64,000 nucleotides of DNA from Solobacterium sp. Its GTDB lineage: Bacteria; Bacillota_I; Bacilli_A; Erysipelotrichales; Erysipelotrichaceae. A program made the translations under genes and the position numbers. Below the pieces are notes generated by a model. That model saw nothing but the letters and a program-made list of their open reading frames with translations. It was not told where the DNA came from and made no database searches. How positions within the stretch are numbered: the first letter of the stretch is position 1; each line of letters starts with the position of its first letter. This document shows, in pieces, positions 56,022-64,000 of the stretch. Where the stretch lies: contig JAFYGX010000202.1 in the NCBI GenBank assembly GCA_017543025.1, forward strand, positions 15,669 through 79,668, written 5' to 3'.

Positions 56022-56932
56022 AAAAAGTACTGGTTATCGCTGGCCCGACAGCGTCAGGGAAAAGTGCATTTGCGGTAGAGGCCGCACATGAATTCGGCGG
56101 TGAAATCATCAGCGGAGACAGTATTCAGGTATACCGCGGTCTCGATATCGGATCGGGTAAAGTAACAGAAGCGGAAAAACAGGGCATTCCCCATCATCTG
56201 ATTGATATACTCAGCCCGTCGGAGCCGTACAGTGTTTCGGACTTTCAGCGAAACGCAAGAGCGTGCATTGCGGCAATACCGTTCCCCATCATTGCCGGAG
56301 GAACCGGGCTTTATCTGAAAGCCTGTCTGTATGACTATACCTTTGTGCCGGAAGAAGAAACAGGAACGGACCGCGAGCTGGAAATGCTGGACAGCCGGAC
56401 GCTGTATGAGCGGCTGAAGGAAACAGATCCGATCAGTGCGGAAAAGATTCATCCGAACAACCGGCGGCGGGTTCTGCGCGCACTGACCGTTGCGAAACGG
56501 TCGGGCATGGCAAAAAGCGAAATTGAAGCGGCACAGAAACACGAACCGGTTTATGATTTCTTTATTGCCGGCTGTACAATGGACCGTGCGGTTCTGTATG
56601 AGCGGATCAGCGCCCGGGTTGAACAGATGTTCCGCAATGGCCTGGAGGATGAAGTGAAGCGACTGCTTTCCGAGGGCGTTACATTTGAAGATCCCGCAAT
56701 GAAGGGAATCGGATATCGGGAGTTTGAACCGTATATAAAAGGAGAGTGTTCCATCGGAGAAGTTCAGAAGATGATCGCTCAGCACAGCAGGAATTATGCA
56801 AAACGCCAGTATACCTGGCTGAATCATCAGATGCCGGTGCACTGGTTCAATGCGCTGGATCAGAATGCCAGACATGAAATGATGGAGGTAATCCGGGTCT
56901 GGAAAGAAACAGAGAACGAAAAGGAGAACTGA
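56018..56932 (+). CDS. miaA: tRNA dimethylallyltransferase MiaA
   Basis: 304 residues. The P-loop GPTASGKS is at 9-16, followed by SGDSIQVYRGLDIGSGK and the DILSPSEPYSVSDF region. IIAGGTGLYLKA and the tRNA-contacting NNRRRVLRALTV are present. It adds the isopentenyl group to A37 of tRNAs reading UNN codons. Translation is coupled to mutL by a 4-nt overlap, and a mutL-miaA pair is common in bacteria. Confidence 0.97.
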   Translation: MKKVLVIAGPTASGKSAFAVEAAHEFGGEIISGDSIQVYRGLDIGSGKVTEAEKQGIPHHLIDILSPSEPYSVSDFQRNARACIAAIPFPIIAGGTGLYLKACLYDYTFVPEEETGTDRELEMLDSRTLYERLKETDPISAEKIHPNNRRRVLRALTVAKRSGMAKSEIEAAQKHEPVYDFFIAGCTMDRAVLYERISARVEQMFRNGLEDEVKRLLSEGVTFEDPAMKGIGYREFEPYIKGECSIGEVQKMIAQHSRNYAKRQYTWLNHQMPVHWFNALDQNARHEMMEVIRVWKETENEKEN

Positions 56933-56934
56933 CC

Positions 56935-57807
56935 ATGGCCGCTACAAATACGAAGAAACTGACCTCATTTGCTGCAGGTACGGTGTTCCGCCGCTGCATG
57001 CTGTATGGTGGAGTGCTCGCCGCAATTCTGCAGCTTGTCGCAATTACTGCAGACAGTATGGAAACCGCATCGACTGTCATAGGGGGAGGCGTGTTACTGC
57101 TGGCAGCAGCTCTGATCTGGGGCCTGATCGCAGGCGCAAGATCGTCCGGCGCTGTAAAGAAACTGCTTCGGACACAGGAAGCGGGTGCGGCAATTCCGCT
57201 GGACAGCGATGTGCTTGAACCGCTGACGGAGGAAAAGAATATTCTGCTTGGACGGGAGTGGCTGATCCTTTCCGAAGGAGACCGGGTTACACCGCTGTCC
57301 CGCCCGCATATCCGCTCGGTCGACTCAGTCAACGCCCGGCGTGAAGGAATGCAGCGGTTCTGGCTGCAGGTACATGATGATACCGGAAAATCCTATCCGG
57401 TTTATTACAGAGCAGTCGCTGATGATCCGCTGAGTATTGTTTCCGGCTGGCTTGGCCAGCGGCAGACTCAGAGTGCAGCGGCACCGGGCTTCCAGCCGGC
57501 GGCGCAGCCATATGATCCGGGGGTTCAGCAGGTGTCCCCGTCTCTGGCTTCACCGTTAACACAGGGGCAGAACAATGTGCCGCCTGTTTCCCATCCGGCT
57601 TATGAGCAGAAACCTCAGCTGGCTGCTTCCAGTCTGACAGCGCCGGCAGTTCAGACAAAACCTCAGACGGACATCCCGCATGAGCCGGTGATGCAGAGTG
57701 CATCTTCTGCCGCAAAGCCCGCAGCGGCCGGGGAATGCCCGCATTGCCTCGGACCGAATCCGGTCGGCGCAAAATTCTGTCAGTGGTGCGGCAAACCGCT
57801 GAGCTGA
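56935..57807 (+). CDS. Membrane protein with C-terminal zinc ribbon
   Basis: 290 residues starting 2 nt after miaA. Two membrane helices lie near the N-terminus (MLYGGVLAAILQLVAIT and VIGGGVLLLAAALIWGLIAGA). A cytosolic beta-rich domain of PH-like appearance follows (NILLGREWLILSEGDRVTPLSRPHIRSVD). A Pro/Gln/Ala-rich disordered stretch then leads to a zinc ribbon with CPHCLG ... CQWCG at the very end. The function is unknown. It is in the mutL-miaA transcription unit by position only. Confidence 0.75.
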   Translation: MAATNTKKLTSFAAGTVFRRCMLYGGVLAAILQLVAITADSMETASTVIGGGVLLLAAALIWGLIAGARSSGAVKKLLRTQEAGAAIPLDSDVLEPLTEEKNILLGREWLILSEGDRVTPLSRPHIRSVDSVNARREGMQRFWLQVHDDTGKSYPVYYRAVADDPLSIVSGWLGQRQTQSAAAPGFQPAAQPYDPGVQQVSPSLASPLTQGQNNVPPVSHPAYEQKPQLAASSLTAPAVQTKPQTDIPHEPVMQSASSAAKPAAAGECPHCLGPNPVGAKFCQWCGKPLS

Positions 57808-57934
57808 CTGTTTTCCGGTAAGCTGGCTGCCCAAAGCAGCGTATGAAAAAACAGCCGCATCCGGCAGGGATCAAATGTATTGACTGCCGGTCGAAAATGG
57901 TTATAAGTATTATTGATAAAGGAGGTATTGGTTC

Positions 57935-58666
57935 ATGAGTGAATTCAATCAGTCACAGACTTATGTAAATCAGGCAGGTGTTACACTGCAGGCATATATC
58001 ACCAGAGTGTTTACATTGATGGGAGGTGCGCTTGCGGTTACTGCACTGGTATCATTTGCCGGATTCAATCTGGTAAGCGCGGCACTGGCGTCTGAATCAA
58101 TGGCGACTGTTGCGGTTGTCATCTTCTTTGCGGCGATGATTGCGCAGTTTGCGCTCTGCTTCGCGCTGTCAAGACGCATTGCAACGCTGCAGACACGGAC
58201 AGCGACAATTCTGCTGTACGGATATACGGTAGTAACCGGCATCACATTCTCGGTGCTTCCGATGGTTTATGACGGATCCACGCTCTTCTCTGCATTTGTC
58301 TTCTCGGCAGTGCTGTTCTTCAGCTGCGCGGTAATCGGTCATACGACAAACGTTGATCTTACCAAATTCAGCGGACTTCTGATCGGCGGTCTGATTGCCA
58401 TGGTAATTGCGACAATTGCCAGCATGTTCATTCCGGCACTGCGTGAGAGCCTGTTCATCAGCTATATCGGCGTCATTCTGTTCCTGTTTCTGACCGCATG
58501 GGATATGCAGAAGATCAAATCCTATTATTACGGTACACAGGGCGGCGTCGGACAGATGGGCGGAAACCTTGCGGTATACGGCGCATTCCAGCTGTATCTT
58601 GACTTCATCAATCTGTTCATGCAGATACTGCGTATTCTCGGAAGCCGTTCCCGCAGTAAACATTAA
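57935..58666 (+). CDS. Bax inhibitor-1/YccA-family membrane protein
   Basis: 243 residues with GGAGG before the ATG. Seven hydrophobic segments and the family pattern are visible: LQAYITRVFTLMGGALAVTALV near the N-terminus, LLYGYTVVTGITFSVL, HTTNVDLTKF and the late YLDFINLFMQILRILG. Bacterial members form pH-sensitive calcium-leak channels or modulate FtsH-type proteolysis. It is followed by a strong terminator and is monocistronic. Confidence 0.92.
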   Translation: MSEFNQSQTYVNQAGVTLQAYITRVFTLMGGALAVTALVSFAGFNLVSAALASESMATVAVVIFFAAMIAQFALCFALSRRIATLQTRTATILLYGYTVVTGITFSVLPMVYDGSTLFSAFVFSAVLFFSCAVIGHTTNVDLTKFSGLLIGGLIAMVIATIASMFIPALRESLFISYIGVILFLFLTAWDMQKIKSYYYGTQGGVGQMGGNLAVYGAFQLYLDFINLFMQILRILGSRSRSKH

Positions 58667-58693
58667 GGTTCAGAACAAAACTGATTGCAGAGC

Positions 58694-58718
58694 AAACCAC
58701 CAGCTGAGCTGGTGGTTT
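58694..58718 (+). terminator. Terminator after the Bax inhibitor-like gene
   Basis: AAACCACCAGC and GCTGGTGGTTT form an 11-bp perfect stem with a 3-nt loop. Confidence 0.8.
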
Positions 58719-58880
58719 ATGATTTCTGAGGCTCTGGTTCGGAATGGTTTTCCTGCATGACATACAGATCCGTCTGCAGTACGTGTATGCCGGAGAGGTC
58801 AGATAAACAGCCGGACAGTCAGTCCCGGACTGTTCTGGGGTTGCGGTAAGGAATACAGCGCATGTGTTTTTCTGATACGA

Positions 58881-58909
58881 TTGAGTAAATACTCAGGGCT
58901 GAATAGAAC
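58881..58909 (+). promoter_or_regulatory. Promoter placing the transcript start at the metallophosphoesterase ATG
   Basis: TTGAGT, a 17-nt spacer and TAGAAC end 6 nt before the ATG at 58916; no ribosome binding site is present. Confidence 0.5.
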
Positions 58910-58915
58910 GAAGTT

Positions 58916-61291
58916 ATGAAAAAAAGAAAACAGACAGTTGTTATTACATGGATCATGCGGGTGCTGTGCGGAGTTCTGCTGATGTGCGGTACGGTTTTGC
59001 CGCAGAGAGCGGAAGAGGAACCGCAGGCCCCCGGATGGGCTCTTTATGATGTTTCGGTAAATACCTCAGATTGGACTGTAACCGTAGATCAGACATATTA
59101 CCGGGTAACGGTATTTCAGCCGGAACAGGAATATCTGATCATCGCTGAAGTTCCCCCGGTTCAGAATGAAAATGACGGACCGGGTTCCCCGAAACAGCAG
59201 GCACCGGAAGATACGGCAGAGGAAGAGCCGCACAGGGGAGCGCCGGTTTATAAGGCATTTGGGACCGATGCGGCGGAGTGCTGGACGGTTTCTTCCGGCA
59301 GTTCCAGGCATATGGGCGGCATTTCTTTTAACGTTACGTCAGAGGAAACGGATTATACCCTGCGGGCATCGGATGCGGGTCTTGAACTGTACAGCCGCAG
59401 CCGCCCATCACCTTCTGCTACTCCTTCACCCACACCCTCATCCTCGCCTTCGCCAGCTCATTCGTTCCGGTGGGGTGAGTGGAAATATGAAAACAGTCAT
59501 CTGTACTATGTGGTGCGGAACGAAAACCCCTGGTATCTGACATTTGACGGAACGTCCTTCGGGTGTTCTGCGGAACCGGCAGAGGCGGCATCCATCTATC
59601 TCTTTACAGCGGGGCCGGATTTTGACCCCTGCATTCAGAAGCAGCCGGATGTGCTTCATTTTACAGCCGATCAGATGCCATATGAGATAGAAGAACCGGC
59701 AATCCGCCTGAATGAGGGAATGGAGAACTTCACAACCGAATGGACGATCGGTACCTCAGAGCGCTATTACAGTACAGCTGAGGTAAAGACAGCGCTTGAA
59801 ACGCTCGAGGGATATGGGGTCTGGCCTGTTGTCTGCAGAGTTACCGGCAAAAAAGACGGCATCTGGTACGGAGAGACTTCCTGGCCGGTGAATTATATTC
59901 ATGCCTCGGGGATACTGGACAATTCCTTTCTGACCTTCTCGGATGTTCATATGGAGTTTTCAGGCATCGGGCAGGCGATCCAGGAAATCATGGAGGAGTA
60001 TGAAGGAAAGATCCCTTCGCTTATTCTCAACACCGGTGACTGGGATGCCGGGATTTCAACCGATGAGACATACTGCCGTGAGAAGCTGATTGCGCCGATG
60101 AAACGGCAGGCCGCAGGGATCGATATGGTCTATGTGGCAGGCAATCACGAAGGAGGCGAAGCGGCTTCGAAAGAGACCTGGGCAGCAGGTCTAGGAGCTG
60201 ATGAAAGTTTTCTGAACAACGGCTACGGAGTGATCTTCCGAAGCGATGTTTCGAAAACGGCCGGCACTACAAGCAGACAGACGGGAAATCTTGCGATATA
60301 CGGCATCAGTTATATGGGCGTCGGTTCCACCCGTGACGCAAGTTACCTGCATATACTGGATCATGCGCGAAGCTTTCTTGAAACAACGGCGAAGAAAGAC
60401 CCGAATACACTGGTTGTCTTCTCTGCCCATGCGGGCGTACACCGGCTTCAGGACTGGCAGGGCAGTGCGATGTACAACATCAGAGGGGCTGATCAGATGG
60501 TGGATATGATCAATGAGATGGCCCTGAAATACCAGCTCGATGTTGTTTTCCTGTTCGGACATGATCATTCACGCAATGAAAAGGAATTTCTGTATGAGCG
60601 GGGATCCGTGATTCCCGTACCGGTTGACCCGGCTGAGCGGACCGAAACGGAAAAAACCCTCTGCTTCACTCTGGGACATGCGGGGTATATGACCTCTGCA
60701 AGAGGCGGAACCCGGCATTATTCGCTCTATACATGGAATGATGAAACGATTCATCGTGAGCTGAATCAGCTCGTATCCGGAGACGATGAACATATCGATA
60801 TCAGACGTCTGGACAGAAACCTTGCGGAGGATCGGTTTTATACCGTGAAAGCAGGGGATGGAAGCTCCTGGGAGAAGGGAAGCGGAAAAACGCTTCCGTT
60901 TACGATCGTGCGCACGGAACCTGAGGTGGCCTATGAACAGTTTGATTATGCGGAGCTTGACGGAGTGCGGCTTGAGGAAAGCGCATATGACAGAAGAAGG
61001 GGAGGTCTGATTCTTGATCTGCACGCCGAACTGCTTGAAGGCCTGTCGGAAGGAACCCAGTCCCTGAATGTCAGCTTTAAAGACGGACGGAGCACGGCAG
61101 CGAGCTTTACCGTAACGGAGGCTTCGCCGGTTCCGGCGGTAAAAACGGATGGTTCTTCCGCGCTGCCTGCAGCGGGGAGCCGGTCCCCTGATACGGACGA
61201 TCATTTCAGCCTGCCGCACTTTGCGGGGATTGAGATTCTGGCGCTGACTGGAATTTTCTTCAGTCTGCGGGTTCTGTTCCGTTATCGCTGA
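58916..61291 (+). CDS. Surface-anchored metallophosphoesterase
   Basis: 791 residues. The N-terminal signal (VVITWIMRVLCGVLLMCGTV) is followed by a beta-rich region with a Ser/Pro/Thr linker (about 165-182). The calcineurin-like domain begins near 340 with FSDVHME (Asp 343 and His 345), LNTGDWD, VAGNHEGG, SAHAGVH and GHDHSRN, a full dinuclear metal site. A C-terminal membrane helix (FAGIEILALTGIFFSLRVLF) with basic end tethers it to the cell, without a visible LPXTG. The likely substrate is an extracellular phosphoester. A promoter ends 6 nt before the ATG. Confidence 0.9.
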   Translation: MKKRKQTVVITWIMRVLCGVLLMCGTVLPQRAEEEPQAPGWALYDVSVNTSDWTVTVDQTYYRVTVFQPEQEYLIIAEVPPVQNENDGPGSPKQQAPEDTAEEEPHRGAPVYKAFGTDAAECWTVSSGSSRHMGGISFNVTSEETDYTLRASDAGLELYSRSRPSPSATPSPTPSSSPSPAHSFRWGEWKYENSHLYYVVRNENPWYLTFDGTSFGCSAEPAEAASIYLFTAGPDFDPCIQKQPDVLHFTADQMPYEIEEPAIRLNEGMENFTTEWTIGTSERYYSTAEVKTALETLEGYGVWPVVCRVTGKKDGIWYGETSWPVNYIHASGILDNSFLTFSDVHMEFSGIGQAIQEIMEEYEGKIPSLILNTGDWDAGISTDETYCREKLIAPMKRQAAGIDMVYVAGNHEGGEAASKETWAAGLGADESFLNNGYGVIFRSDVSKTAGTTSRQTGNLAIYGISYMGVGSTRDASYLHILDHARSFLETTAKKDPNTLVVFSAHAGVHRLQDWQGSAMYNIRGADQMVDMINEMALKYQLDVVFLFGHDHSRNEKEFLYERGSVIPVPVDPAERTETEKTLCFTLGHAGYMTSARGGTRHYSLYTWNDETIHRELNQLVSGDDEHIDIRRLDRNLAEDRFYTVKAGDGSSWEKGSGKTLPFTIVRTEPEVAYEQFDYAELDGVRLEESAYDRRRGGLILDLHAELLEGLSEGTQSLNVSFKDGRSTAASFTVTEASPVPAVKTDGSSALPAAGSRSPDTDDHFSLPHFAGIEILALTGIFFSLRVLFRYR

Positions 61292-61609
61292 GTGCAGTAC
61301 GATAACTGCCATCGTATTCTGTTCCGGCGGGTTTCGAGCCATAAATACAGAAACTCACAGATCGTTCATGATATGAGTTTTACAGCCTGTACACGGAACA
61401 GAACGGAATAACCTGTGTGACAGGAAGAAGGGCCCGCCGGAGGCGGACTTTTCATTTGCGCCGGCATTCAGTCAGGGTCAGATTCTGCCAGCCGGGATCG
61501 GAAATACGATCGCATGCCGCAGCCGTTTTCTTCCTGTATGATCGGCTTTTCGTTCATTAAACAGGGAAAACTACATATAATAAGACATGTAATGTTTTGG
61601 GGGATTTTA
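61292..61609. other. Gene-free 318-bp region before the subtilase gene
   Basis: A hairpin at 61434-61446 (CCGCC/GGCGG, 3-nt loop, then TTTT) may terminate the upstream gene. TATAAT at 61576-61581 with a weak TTCATT at 61553-61558 (17-nt spacer) is the probable promoter of the subtilase. Nothing else was recognised. Confidence 0.5.
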
Positions 61610-64000
61610 ATGAAGAAACAGAACTGGAAACAACTTATCACTGTCGCAGCGGCGTGCATCCTGCTGTTTTCGGGTGCCCGTACAGGCGTCTGCGCAGAGG
61701 AATATGAAGTACCGACAGAGCCGGTAATGGAAACTTCTGAGGATCTTTCGAAGGATCAGTATTATTTTCAGAATGGCGCAGGGGCTGTATTTCCGGGCTG
61801 GAACAGTTACGCGGAGGACGGCAGCGCGATACCGAATGTCGACCCGGCAAAAAAATCGGTGATTGCCGTTCTGGATACCGGCGTGGATTATACACATGAA
61901 GACCTTGCGGGAGTCATGTGGAAAGACGGACTGAATGAAAACTATACGCGTCTGAAGAAATTCGGGGGCGGTATGTACGGTTATAATGCGACCGGAAATA
62001 CGGCGGAAGAACGAAAAGACCCGATGGATTACACAGGCCATGGAACGCATGTCGCGGGAATTATCGCGGCAGAATGGAATCATAAGGGAATCAGCGGCGC
62101 ATTGAGCGGCGTGGAGATCATGGCTGTCAAAGCCATCAGTAATCACCCCGATCAGATGCGCAATGCGCTGGAATATGTTCTTGCGGCAAAGCAGGATGGC
62201 GTTAATGTAACTGCCGTGAATATTTCGTGGAACGGGTCTGTGCAGTTCAGCTTTCCGGAGCAGTATGACGATGTTATCACAAAGCTTGGTGAATCTGGCG
62301 TAGTGACGGTCTTTGCGGCAGGAAACGAGGCATCAGATCTGAACGAAAACATCCATTTTTCAAATTTCATGCGATCCAATCCGTATGTCATCACAGTCGC
62401 TGCTTCTGATCAGAAAAAGAAGTTTGCGTCTGCGCTTTCGAATTACGGAGACCGGTATGTGGATGTGATGGCACCTGGTGTGCACATCCTTTCCACTATG
62501 ATCCGAAACGAAGAAAAGGGAGCTGCACAGGGGGCGTCTCCTTCCCCGGAAGCCTCTCCTTCCGGAGCACTGACTGCCGCAGAACCATCGAACAGCTATG
62601 CATATATGGACGGCACTTCCATGGCAGCACCGATCGTAACAGCGCTTGCAGGATATCTGTATAACAATGATCCGGCGATGCCGGCAGAGGAACGTGCGCT
62701 TCGGATCGTCGCTTCCTGTGAGCGGATGGCAGAGGCAAACGGAAAAGTATACGGAGGGTTCATTTCTCCTGAACAGGCAGTGAAAGGCGCGCTGGAGCCG
62801 GTTGCGGTAAGCGGCAGCTACAACAGTGTAAAAAGCCAGCTGACAATTGAAGGAAGCGAGTTCGGTGGCGAAACCGGGAAGGTCACCGTGGACGGAATGA
62901 ACGCGGCAGTCAGTCTCTGGGCCAAAACGAAAATAACAGTGAAATGCGATTCTCTGACACTGGGTGAACACAGTGTTGCGATCACACGGAAAGACGGAAA
63001 ACAGAGCAGCAGATGGATTCATGTCTCCGGCAGTAATTCAGAAGCGGAAGTGCTGCCGCTGGTTTCTCTGCCGTCGATGCGGTTTGATACAGCCGCAGTA
63101 ATCGATGGAATCGCATATGTTTCCGGCATCGATCCTGAATTCCCCGAAACCTCATCGATCTTCGCAAACAGCGGAGCGAAAGGGGAGTGGAACCGGATCA
63201 CCGGCAAGACGGAAAGAATGTCGCTCCGCGATGTCTGTGCGATTGATGGAAAACTGTATTACCTTGCGGATAGCCAGACGCTTATGATCATTGATCCGGC
63301 TGATTATGCCGGACGCAGAACGGTAAAACTGGAACCGGAACAGAATGCGCAGAAAATTTCCCTGTCGGCGGTTCAGAACCGGCTCTTTCTGACCTGGAAT
63401 GTAATGAGGGAAAAAGCAGGTGATCCAAGCAGGATTGTACTTGCGGAATTCAGCCTGGAGACAGAGAAGCTGGAAAAACGGTGTGAGCTGGAATCGAAAT
63501 CTGACAACGTGTCGTTTATGTCACTGGCAGAAACGGATGATGCGATTGTACTTCTGACAGTTGAAACAGATAAGAGCGATGTGCTGAATGCCTACAGTGT
63601 TTCGCCTGATGATGCAGAGACGGCTCCGGTACTGCTGTTCAGCCGTACGATTGAAGCGGGCACGGAACTGAATTACCCGGTCGCTGCCGGATATAAAGGC
63701 ACACTGGTGTTTGCGGGGCTTGAAACAGTCAGCGGCGGAACGCATACCGCGATAATGGAAGAAATCAATCTGGAAGGCAAAACAGTGCGGAAAGTCCCGA
63801 TTGCAGGAGGACATCTCAGTGCGCTGAGCGGAACCGTCTCGGATGGGTATCTGTATCTTGCGGGCAATGCGGACGCATGGCCGCATAATCGATTCGTTCT
63901 CCGTATCCGGCTTTCAGGTGATCCTGTCCCGACGCCAACCCCAACGCCGACAACTACCCCGACTCCCACTCCGACCATTACCCCTACACCTACACCTACA
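61610..64000 (+). CDS. Secreted subtilisin-like (S8) protease with IPT/TIG domain, 3' end outside window
   Basis: 797 codons are open to the window edge, with GGGGGA before ATG 61610. A signal peptide ends GVCA. The triad is complete: Asp 89 in VLDTGVDYTHEDL, His 144 in GHGTHVAGI and Ser 337 in DGTSMAAP. The oxyanion Asn region is FAAGNEAS. A Ser/Pro/Ala-rich insert lies just before the Ser region. An IPT/TIG Ig-like domain follows (about 400-465), then a region with beta-propeller-like repeats (VIDGIAYVSG, CAIDGKLYYLAD, VSDGYLYLAGN). The sequence ends in a Pro/Thr stalk, so a wall or membrane anchor probably lies beyond. Confidence 0.93.
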   Translation, partial: MKKQNWKQLITVAAACILLFSGARTGVCAEEYEVPTEPVMETSEDLSKDQYYFQNGAGAVFPGWNSYAEDGSAIPNVDPAKKSVIAVLDTGVDYTHEDLAGVMWKDGLNENYTRLKKFGGGMYGYNATGNTAEERKDPMDYTGHGTHVAGIIAAEWNHKGISGALSGVEIMAVKAISNHPDQMRNALEYVLAAKQDGVNVTAVNISWNGSVQFSFPEQYDDVITKLGESGVVTVFAAGNEASDLNENIHFSNFMRSNPYVITVAASDQKKKFASALSNYGDRYVDVMAPGVHILSTMIRNEEKGAAQGASPSPEASPSGALTAAEPSNSYAYMDGTSMAAPIVTALAGYLYNNDPAMPAEERALRIVASCERMAEANGKVYGGFISPEQAVKGALEPVAVSGSYNSVKSQLTIEGSEFGGETGKVTVDGMNAAVSLWAKTKITVKCDSLTLGEHSVAITRKDGKQSSRWIHVSGSNSEAEVLPLVSLPSMRFDTAAVIDGIAYVSGIDPEFPETSSIFANSGAKGEWNRITGKTERMSLRDVCAIDGKLYYLADSQTLMIIDPADYAGRRTVKLEPEQNAQKISLSAVQNRLFLTWNVMREKAGDPSRIVLAEFSLETEKLEKRCELESKSDNVSFMSLAETDDAIVLLTVETDKSDVLNAYSVSPDDAETAPVLLFSRTIEAGTELNYPVAAGYKGTLVFAGLETVSGGTHTAIMEEINLEGKTVRKVPIAGGHLSALSGTVSDGYLYLAGNADAWPHNRFVLRIRLSGDPVPTPTPTPTTTPTPTPTITPTPTPT

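Noticed and set aside
63930..64000. Repetitive ccnacn tract at the right edge as a possible repeat element
   Set aside because: It encodes a Pro/Thr stalk of the subtilase in frame and needs no other explanation.

Overview
The window looks like chromosomal DNA of a low-to-mid-GC Gram-positive bacterium (Bacillota), plausibly an Erysipelotrichia-like or Clostridia-like gut or oral commensal. This rests on a methionine T-box in front of metG, PRD/PTS sugar genes, many signal-peptide lipoproteins, DUF5648 and clostripain-type surface proteins, and AAGGAGG-type ribosome binding sites. The genus cannot be fixed from the sequence alone. Coding density is high. No rRNA, tRNA, insertion sequence, prophage or CRISPR array was seen. 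The first gene (papain-like surface protease) and the last (subtilase) run off the window edges.

Layout. 0-9 kb: tail of a C1-type surface peptidase; a zinc-ribbon protein; a MerR regulator; a reverse-strand signalling operon (HTH protein, Ser/Thr kinase, Cys-rich protein, broken membrane protein); a broken membrane-anchored DHH phosphatase; and a reverse operon with an alpha/beta hydrolase, flavodoxin-like reductase and cyclophilin-like lipoprotein. 9-16 kb: a DEDDh exonuclease and a beta-glucoside uptake cluster (PRD regulator, GH1 phospho-glucosidase, PTS EIIBC). 15-31 kb: DUF2130 coiled-coil protein, DivIVA-like protein, esterase, lipoprotein, membrane PP2C phosphatase, nitroreductase, HAD phosphatase, CPBP protease, a doubly damaged GH3/NagZ lipoprotein, and a phosphodiester glycosidase. 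30-42 kb: DUF697 GTPase, a 1006-residue sensor-MscS channel, an odd FDHHQ/TM protein, rhodanese lipoprotein, rhomboid, a STAS-HAD fusion, a PII-like/antiporter pair, a MalY/PatB aminotransferase and a glycosyltransferase. 42-54 kb: CHAP protein, clostripain-like peptidase, coiled-coil protein, one-piece LarC, cold-shock protein, T-box-metG, and two secreted or lipoprotein genes. 54-64 kb: mutL-miaA-zinc-ribbon membrane protein, Bax inhibitor-like protein, a surface metallophosphoesterase and a subtilase.

Recurring themes. Much of the window encodes secreted, anchored or envelope-sensing proteins. Partner-switching style signalling is spread along it (Hanks kinase, PP2C phosphatase, STAS-HAD fusion), but no anti-sigma kinase or sigma factor was recognised nearby. 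Three genes carry in-frame stop codons with intact, in-frame, family-like sequence continuing beyond, and one of these also has a frameshift in a G8 tract; a fourth pair (kinase plus downstream ORF) has the same pattern. TAA, TAG and TGA all act as normal stops elsewhere, so gene decay or assembly error is likelier than code reassignment. Five genes have a -10-like box 6-10 nt before the start codon and no visible Shine-Dalgarno sequence, suggesting leaderless mRNAs. All positions, spacings and motifs come from reading the sequence by eye; no homology search was run.
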